NCBI GenBank assembly: GCA_905221605.1
Contig: CAJNDS010002485.1
Coordinates: 82,001 to 146,000 of the forward strand
Direction of reading: 5' to 3'
Source: Symbiodinium natans
Taxonomy: Eukaryota; Sar; Dinophyceae; Suessiales; Symbiodiniaceae
DNA length: 64,000 nucleotides
Part shown: piece by piece, positions 58,401 through 64,000 of the stretch
How the letters are laid out: each line of letters opens with the position of its first letter
Numbering within the stretch: position 1 is the first letter of the stretch
The notes under the pieces: model-generated
What the model was told of the DNA's origin: nothing
Database searches by the model: none
The model's input: only the letters and a program-made list of their open reading frames with translations
Position numbers and translations under genes: made by a program

Positions 58401-58616
58401 AGCCAAGCACTACGGAACCATCACCAACGAGGCACACACGAAATTCAGTATCGATCAATGAAGATTTATGTTCCAACAGCGCCACCCTGACAGATCAGCG
58501 AGCTCCGGGACACCACCAAGGAGCGAATCGATTTGGCAAAGGCTTTGATCAGGGCCAGCGAGAAGAAACCAAAGAAGGGATCTGAGGGCAAAAGCGAGCC
58601 GAGCAAGAAATCCTGA
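55445..58616 (+). CDS. Large Lys/Glu-rich protein with conserved-looking C-terminal domain, eight exons
   Basis: Exons 55445-55903, 56002-57446, 57561-57711, 57798-57968, 58039-58112, 58193-58280, 58360-58431 and 58494-58616 join in frame to 860 residues. Residues 1-153 are basic with SP motifs (RSPVKQKRPRGSPVKKKWP). About 154-270 are very acidic, with AADEE/TAGEE repeats. About 360-480 hold five or six degenerate repeats of about 25 residues around KRKQKPNSTPVEKEADNNRK. From about 525 a compact domain begins (GLPVNSNTHHKEYLRYGRWL, ADYVEAGGDVNQI, TDLLYFVFIEINIDD). Residues 690-860 contain helical segments and a Lys/Ser tail. The 'VNSxTHxKEYxR' region resembles a domain I recall from many unannotated dinoflagellate proteins that often occur with repeats or mobile DNA. 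Five donors are GC and two GT. Exon 3's right edge could instead be 57750. Function unknown. Charge blocks suggest a nuclear protein. Confidence 0.72.
57475..57534. repeat. 30-bp tandem duplication inside an intron
   Basis: CCTGTTTTTGTGTAATACCC plus TCRTGYTCG occurs twice in tandem, within intron 2 (57447-57560) of the Lys/Glu-rich gene. Confidence 0.88.
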
Positions 58617-59608
58617 AAGGATGCACCGGCCCGCTGCTGTTTTTGAACCTATGCTCTAAGCTGTCCTAGAGTCGTTGCCTTTAGGGGACACTGTGAGTTG
58701 CCGTGCCGAAAATCCCGAGGGAGTAAACACTCAACACCTGCAGGCATGCTCCGTAACATGTTGATGTCTGGTGGGGCAATTCATAAAGCAGTGTCTAGGG
58801 TGGCAATCGCCAGCGAGGGGCTGGGCTTACAGCTTAAGTCCTCAGACGATCGATGGTCGCTACGCATCAGCGCTGCTGTGCTCCAAAACGAACCCTGATT
58901 TCAGAGCTCTGACGTTTCATACCATGACAAGCGAGCACTTTCAAAATAGATGATTGTTATAGTTCGAAATGAATCGAACGCAGGGTCCGATCGAGATCGC
59001 GGTCACGGGTGCGTATTGGTGCCGAGATTGCATTCGTTTCTTTGTGTGAAGCTTGCTTGCAATACGACCTTTTGACTCGACGCTTCTGCTGAGTGTCCGA
59101 GGCTATTTCAATGATGGTACTGATCTGCAATCTGGAAACCGATTCTCAGGTCAGGGGTGCTTTGCAGCATGCCAATGCCTGTTGTGTTGCTGAAAACATC
59201 CATGCGCTGGTGTCTTTACGTGGCTCGAGGCCGCGAGGTGGTGGACAAGGCCAGTCATTCATCACGACGCATTCTACGAGAGATTTGCTCAGGCGCAACT
59301 CGGCTCATATATGTGTAGGTGTGTGTGTGTGTGTGTTTTTCACTTGCTGGCTTTGTTTCAGATCGTTTGAGTTGCTTGAACATACCTGGCTGCTTTGAAA
59401 CTTAGAAGCTGGCTGCTGCAGCTGGTGTTTCCCAAGCACATGACCTTGTTCTGGATGGTACTACATGTCCGCTGGCCAAGCGTCTCGATGGCTTTTCTCG
59501 AGGGCATGAAGAGCGCAGCTTTCAAAGGATCGGTGTGTTTTGACACAAAGCTTTTGCAGTTGGCTGGTTTTGCTTCCCGGGGTTCTTAGGCTTAAGTGTG
59601 CCCTGAAG
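58617..59608 (+). other. Probable upstream exons of the transposase-like gene, not resolved
   Basis: Coding-like islands include 58744-58834 (MLRNMLMSGGAIHKAVSRVA, then IASEGLGLQ), 59202-59312 (one frame reads VFTWLEAARWWTRPVIHHDA, another MRWCLYVARGREVVDKASHS) and 59404-59530 (one frame reads LLQLVFPKHMTLF, another AAAAGVSQAHDLVLDGTTCP). Competing frames are equally open, so exon limits were not assigned. A TG run lies at 59318-59336. Confidence 0.35.
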
Positions 59609-61438
59609 ATGGTATTCGAGCATCGCCGAAATACCCCCTGGTTTTGTGGAACTTCCTTTGCGTGTCCCTCAACCCGACGGTGGCATAAAAAAGACTGTGA
59701 AGTCTACTGCCATAAACTGGCCTTGGGATATGTTGAACTGGCTGCATGTGCACGACAAGCTTTTCTCATGGGCCTCCAACAATACGGACAAAGTTTCTCA
59801 GGAGGCCAAAGAATACTGGGATCGTCTTTCGGGCGAAGAAAGCGTGCAAATGCTACAGCTCGAAGAGCCTGAAAGGACGTTGCCTGTCTACTGGCACGCG
59901 GATGGAGTTCGTGTTTACAAGCAGCAGAAGTGTTGGATATACTCTTTTGGATGTGCCTTGAAGAAGGGTCCATCCTTGTCCTCCAAGTTATTCATGCTGC
60001 TGGTCAGGGAAAACCTTGTGTGGAAGCCGTTTACTCACGATCGCATTGCTGAGTTGATCGGCTGGATACAAGGTGTGCTGCAGCGAGGTGTGTTTCCAGA
60101 ACACGACTTCGAAGGCAATGCCTGGCCACGTGGGTCGCCCGAAGCTGAGAAAGCGAACCGCCCTTTTGCCGGTGGCTACAAACTGGCCTTCAGTGGTTTC
60201 AAGGGGGATTGGGAAGCGAGAGTCTTGCTGCACAAGCTGCCACGCTCATACAATCACAATTATATTTGTGAACACTGCCCAGCTTCTAAGCTGAGCGGTG
60301 CTTTCAACTATCGCAACTTTGCTCCCGACGCACCGTACCTCCAGGCTCAGTTTACACACAACCAATACCTGCTCATGACACCGCCAGAGCTACGATCCAG
60401 CTGGACGCATGTGCCTGGCTGGACAAAAGACAGAAACCTCGAAGTGCCTTGTCTTTTTTTCGTGTATTGTCTCTATACTGTTTAGTTTCGGTGCTTTCCA
60501 AATTAGAGGGATGAATTTCTATTGTCTCTATACTGTTTAGTTTCGGCACTTTCTAAATTGGAGAAATGAATTTTGGGTGTGAGGACCTCCTTCATGTACT
60601 ACATCAAGGTGTGGCGTGCTGCGTTATACCGGCACTTGTGTGTGCTCACTTGGAAGAAAAGTTCGGTGACGCGTTGACATTGAAGAAGCTGGACGAAGAG
60701 TTGCAGGGATCCGTTTGGAAACATTACAAATCCTGGTGTGTTCGAACGAACGCCACAAGCTGTGGCCACCGATTCAGTTCGATTCGTTTTGGGCGGGAAA
60801 GTTGGAAGTACTCTCCTGAATTGGCTTCTTGTTACAAGGCATACACCGTGAAGATGATGATGTACTGGGTGCATGCCTTTATGTCTGATGTGGCGCAGGA
60901 GACGGCCGGTGGACCCGAGCGTGCGCGGCTGTCCTACGCCTTCGCACAAGTGCAGTGGTGTTTCGATAGCAGCGGGCCTTGGTTGAGCGACTTTGTGCGG
61001 GATCGTTCGGTGAAGCTTGGCTGGGCTTTTTTGATGATGTATCAGTGCATGAGTGCGGGAAACATGACATCCGCCAAGCGCAATTTCAAGATAGTTCCGA
61101 AGTTTCATTCGTACCTGCACCTTCTATTGTATGTCCAAAGGACATCGCGAAACCCGAGGCCGGCAGGTGCATCAATGAGCATAGTTCTTGAACCTTTAAC
61201 TTTAGCCCACCCACCCCCCAACCCCCCCCCCCCCCGCCCCAAGGCCTTATAACCCATACATTTCCGCATAACCTCAAGCCCAAGCGAAAAAAAAACCCTG
61301 AGGTGGGACCATTGCTATCAGGACGAGGACCTGATGAAACAGCTGGGTCACATCGCTTCCTCCACCCACCCGAACACGATGGATAGTGTCACGTGCAATC
61401 GCTACAGAGCGTTGCTCGAGTATGGTGGCATCTTTTGA
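59609..61438 (+). CDS. Transposase-like protein of a dinoflagellate multicopy family (C-terminal 511 residues)
   Basis: Exons 59609-60443, 60584-61128 and 61285-61438 join in frame, with two GT-AG introns (140 and 156 bp). Landmarks: GFVELPLRVPQPDGGIKK, LPVYWHADGVRVYKQQ (59880 on), SFGCALKKG, FSGFKGDWEARVLLHKLPRS, ICEHCPASK (Cys-x2-Cys at 60267-60278), DLLHVLHQGV (60584 on), MSAGNMTSAKRNFKIVPKFH and WDHCYQDEDLMKQLGHIASS. The order 'HxDG, then a GDW segment with a Cys pair, then DLLH....G, then a C-terminal DEDL' is what I remember from very abundant dinoflagellate proteins. The spaced acidic residues (Asp of HADG, Asp of DLLH, a later Asp/Glu) would suit a DDE-type transposase such as the CACTA group, but this is unproven. 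The 5' part is missing from the model, with exons likely in 58.7-59.5 kb. The last intron holds a C-run (61206-61235). Confidence 0.65.
60465..60573. repeat. 55-bp tandem duplication inside an intron
   Basis: TATTGTCTCTATACTGTTTA plus GTTTCGGYRCTTTC and AAATTRGAGRRATGAATTT occurs twice in tandem. It fills most of the 140-bp intron 60444-60583 of the transposase-like gene. Confidence 0.92.
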
Positions 61439-62127
61439 TGCTGAAGCAATATGAAAAGGGAATGGTCTTTAGGACATATGGGATTCCTCACTCGCTCGTT
61501 TCTTCCAATTACAATTACTTCCCAGCCCGAAACAAAATCCATTCTGGGTTGGGAGTTACTTTGGGAGGATTGTGATTGAGTCTTTTGAAGGCTTGGTGGT
61601 TTTCTTTGGAAGGATGTTGCGGTGTTGCAAGTGTATGTTTTTAAGGTTCCGTGTTTGTTTGCGTCGGAGGGCGTCTGGAGGGTTCAAAGGGGCTCCAGGA
61701 GGAGCTGATGTTTCTTAGTTGAAGCCGACCCTTTGGTTGACGTGCCGAGGTGTAGGCCCGAAAAGTAAAACTCAAACCTTAAACCCAAGAGCCCCCTTTG
61801 AACTTTAAACCCCAGGCCCCAGGCCTTCGGGAACAAAAAGCACGTGTAGAGGTGAACCAGAGGGTTGTGGTTGAAAGGGTGAAGATATGTAAGCTTCTTT
61901 AAAAATGTGACTCAAGGCTTTGTTTGGGTGAACCAAAGGCTTCTTGTTTATATGTTATAGATATATATGTCTTTTTGTATATGTGGCTCAAGACTTCTTC
62001 GCTTTGCGACAGAGGTTGGAAATAATCCGTTGAATTTGCTGGAAGCTTGCATTTTGTGTCAAGGCAAAATATTGTTGCTCCTCACTGACAATACCATTGG
62101 TAGCAGAAAGCGAACCCCTGTAAAGGA
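61439..62127. other. Unique DNA downstream of the transposase-like gene
   Basis: Includes a few degenerate telomere-like words (CCTTAAACCC at 61776-61812) and a TATATAT stretch near 61955. No coding signal seen. Confidence 0.45.
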
Positions 62128-62640
62128 AGCGCGCGCCCAGGCGCGCCCAGCGCGCCCAGGCGCGCGGGGCGCGCCCAGGCGCGCACATCCTCCTAGGCAC
62201 GCAAGTCGACCAATTCACACGCAAGACAAAATAATTAAGAAAAAAGAACCAACCAGTTTCTTATAATGAAATTGGTTCGAATGTTTCTTCGAAGCTAATG
62301 TCTTATTTTGCGTGTCAGGTCATCCCAATTGCGTGAGAATTGCGTGAAGAGAAAAGTGCACGCCCGGCGAGGTCATCCCAATTGCGTGAGCATTGCGTGA
62401 AGAGAAAAGCGCTGGATCCACTTGCACACGCAGTTCAACAAATTGAAACTCTTGTCTTCTGAAAAAAACAATCACGTGTATATCTAATGGAGATTAGTTC
62501 GATGTAATTTTCGTAACGATTTCCTTTTGCGTGTGAATTCATCCCTTTGCGTGTGAATTCATCAAGTACATGGGCCCGCGCGCCCGGGCGCGCGGGCGCG
62601 CGCCCGGGCGCGCGGGGGCGCGCCCGGGCGCGCGCCCGCA
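62128..62640. repeat. Paired GCGCGC-rich blocks with tandem repeats between
   Basis: GCGCGCCCAGGCGCGC-type sequence (62128-62187) and CCCGGGCGCGCG-type sequence (62573-62638) bracket a region. Inside it GGTCATCCCAATTGCGTGAG plus ATTGCGTGAAGAGAAAAG occurs twice (62319-62410) and TTTGCGTGTGAATTCATC occurs twice (62525-62562). The GC blocks are self-complementary. Function unknown. Confidence 0.85.
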
Positions 62641-63809
62641 CTTATCCAGGTACACATCATGACATCAAACGAAATTTTCGCAAAGTCAAAGAAGTTAATG
62701 GACACTAGAGAAACAAATCCAATCGATCCTGAACATGTTTATGTCCGCTTCTTCTTTGTGCAGCATGTTGCTTCATGTCTGAGAACCCTTCTTGCATTTC
62801 ACCAACATGCCCTTTAATTCGGGCTTGATCTCCAAATGCTCATCATGCTTGGATGCTTTCACAACAATCATTCGCGTGCGCATCACTCATTTTGGATCAT
62901 GTGGGCTCTCTAGGTTGGCTACGCATCTGGAATGGAGCAGAAGTGCAGACGAAGTGCACAAGGTTGTTCGTCGACGTGAAGGAATGTCAGCTTCAGAGCC
63001 AGAAACTCCTAGCAATACAAATGGTCGACGTCTTCATGCCTGGAAAATGTCGTCAGAGCATCCGCTGTTGCGGAAATTAGGCTTTCGTGGAGACTTCCCA
63101 GGAGCATTCGTGTATTGCCCTGTTTTGCAGACGGTTTTTTGGGCCGACCACTGCAGAGATGCCTGGAAGATGTTCCGTGAAGTCGAATGCATCTTGCGAG
63201 AAAGGACACCTTGCTTCATAGCCAAGCAAATCTATCACGTCAGTTTTAAAATGAATTCATGAACAAGATCCTGGCAGGACTTCCGAAACAGCTTCCGCTT
63301 CTTCTTTTTCTTCTTCCTCCTCCTCGCAAAGAATGCAGACGCTTAGCTTTTGCGGCATGTGGGCTACGAAGACTGCTTGTAGGCGCTCCAAAGCAGCAAG
63401 TTTGACCTCAGTTTATGTCTGTGAGGACAAATCCGGACATTGCTGCGTCGCCTGCTTCTACCTCGTGTCCCGACAAAAGCAAGTCCAGGCAGAAGTATTT
63501 ATTTCACTGTACGCTTGACTTAAAGCAAGTCGCTATGCGTTTATGTATTCATGTGTTCGTCGTGACACACACACACGCTTCACTTGTTCTAGCCAGCGTA
63601 TAAGCTTCCTGTCGAGATGGGCGCGACGTCACATCGCTGGCCAAAATCCCGGCGAGACAAGGCGGCAATCTCAAGGCGCCAGCCATCAGCGACTAATCTG
63701 TTTAAGTTTTTTATCGATTCTAGAAAATGTTGCCCATTCTTTTGCTATCAACAATCGAACCATTTTGCTATCAACAATCGAATCTGCTTAAGTGTCTTAG
63801 TTCACTCAG
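62641..63809 (+). other. Possible exons of a further plus-strand gene
   Basis: An open frame at 62792-63262 (plus) ends with a plausible protein segment (RKLGFRGDFPGAFVYCPVLQ, then TVFWADHCRDAWKMFREVE). It may be a real exon, but two other frames are open over parts of it. A TTCTTC tract (63297-63325) and an ACACAC tract (63564-63574) follow. No family recognised. Confidence 0.3.
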
Positions 63810-64000
63810 GCCTGAAGATGATCGTGTTCGGACTCGGCGCTGGGGTCGTCCTAAAATCGGCTCAGCTTCAGCGCAATATGAAGTTGGCGCAGTGGCAAGT
63901 CCAGATCTTATGCAACCCTCTCCCGTACGACTTCCCCAGCTGGACTTGCTGGAGCATATCGCCCAGTGTGCTGAAGAGGATTATGAAGGCGGCTCCAAGC
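63810..64000 (+). CDS. Coding exon running off the window edge
   Basis: After TTCACTCAG at 63801-63809 a frame opens (PEDDRVRTRRWGRPKIGSAS, then LPQLDLLEHIAQCAEEDY) and stays open to position 64000. It begins directly after AG|G as an internal exon would. RWGRPKIG is reminiscent of an AT-hook (RGRP core) but lacks the exact core. The gene continues beyond the window. Its upstream exons may be the islands at 62.8-63.3 kb. Confidence 0.5.

Noticed and set aside
1-64000. tRNA, rRNA and spliceosomal RNA genes
   Set aside because: Looked for tRNA A/B-box patterns, conserved rRNA words and a spliced-leader-like sequence while reading. None was convincing by eye. A covariance-model search would be needed to exclude them.

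Overview
The window looks like nuclear DNA of a dinoflagellate, most likely a symbiodiniacean or other suessialean. Four things point there. (i) It is full of plant/alveolate-type telomere repeats (TTTAGGG/CCCTAAA). (ii) Reconstructed introns use GT, GC and a few GA donors with AG|G acceptors, which is characteristic of dinoflagellates. (iii) The RCC1-like gene has the 'VVTWG..GGDSSAVQ..L..VQQIQ..FAAILADGS' repeats I associate with symbiodiniacean gene catalogues. (iv) Three other proteins resemble multicopy dinoflagellate-specific families. No database search was possible, so family assignments rest on motif recognition and memory.

Layout. 1-33,230: an interstitial telomere-repeat domain. 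Dozens of short arrays lie in both orientations, separated by 50-600 bp of mostly non-coding DNA, with small inverted-repeat (MITE-like) elements, foldbacks, microsatellites and a 622-bp element with perfect 30-bp terminal inverted repeats. The only gene recognised here is an RCC1-repeat gene on the minus strand (18,767-20,899), and each of its three visible introns contains telomere-like repeats. 33,231-35,147: unique sequence with no recognisable gene. 35,148-40,590: three satellites, a 9-bp (CTATTAAAA) repeat organised into inverted blocks, a 326-bp palindrome-rich satellite lying inside it, and a 31-bp satellite interrupted by a piece of the first. 40,600-64,000: gene-bearing DNA with every recognised gene on the plus strand, as in a dinoflagellate unidirectional gene cluster.

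Genes on the right. A small basic protein (41,590-42,261); an unresolved spliced gene with duplicated exons (45.1-47.3 kb); a Lys/Pro-rich gene (47,803-49,179); a gene carrying PVCSSW and LEQP motifs (49,340-53,817) whose third intron, 3.27 kb long, contains two further intact spliced genes (49,851-50,722 and 50,985-52,688); a large eight-exon Lys/Glu-rich gene with a conserved-looking C-terminal domain (55,445-58,616); a transposase-like gene (59,609-61,438); and a coding exon running off the right edge (63,810-64,000). The models were made by hand and keep reading frame across every junction. That is good evidence for coding, but the exact junctions were chosen partly to preserve frame.

The most interesting signals are: (1) telomere-repeat arrays sitting inside otherwise recognisable MITE copies, with intact copies nearby for comparison; (2) telomere repeats confined to the introns of the RCC1-like gene; (3) two genes nested in one intron of the PVCSSW gene; (4) the nested, cruciform-prone satellites at 35-40 kb; (5) introns carrying tandem duplications.
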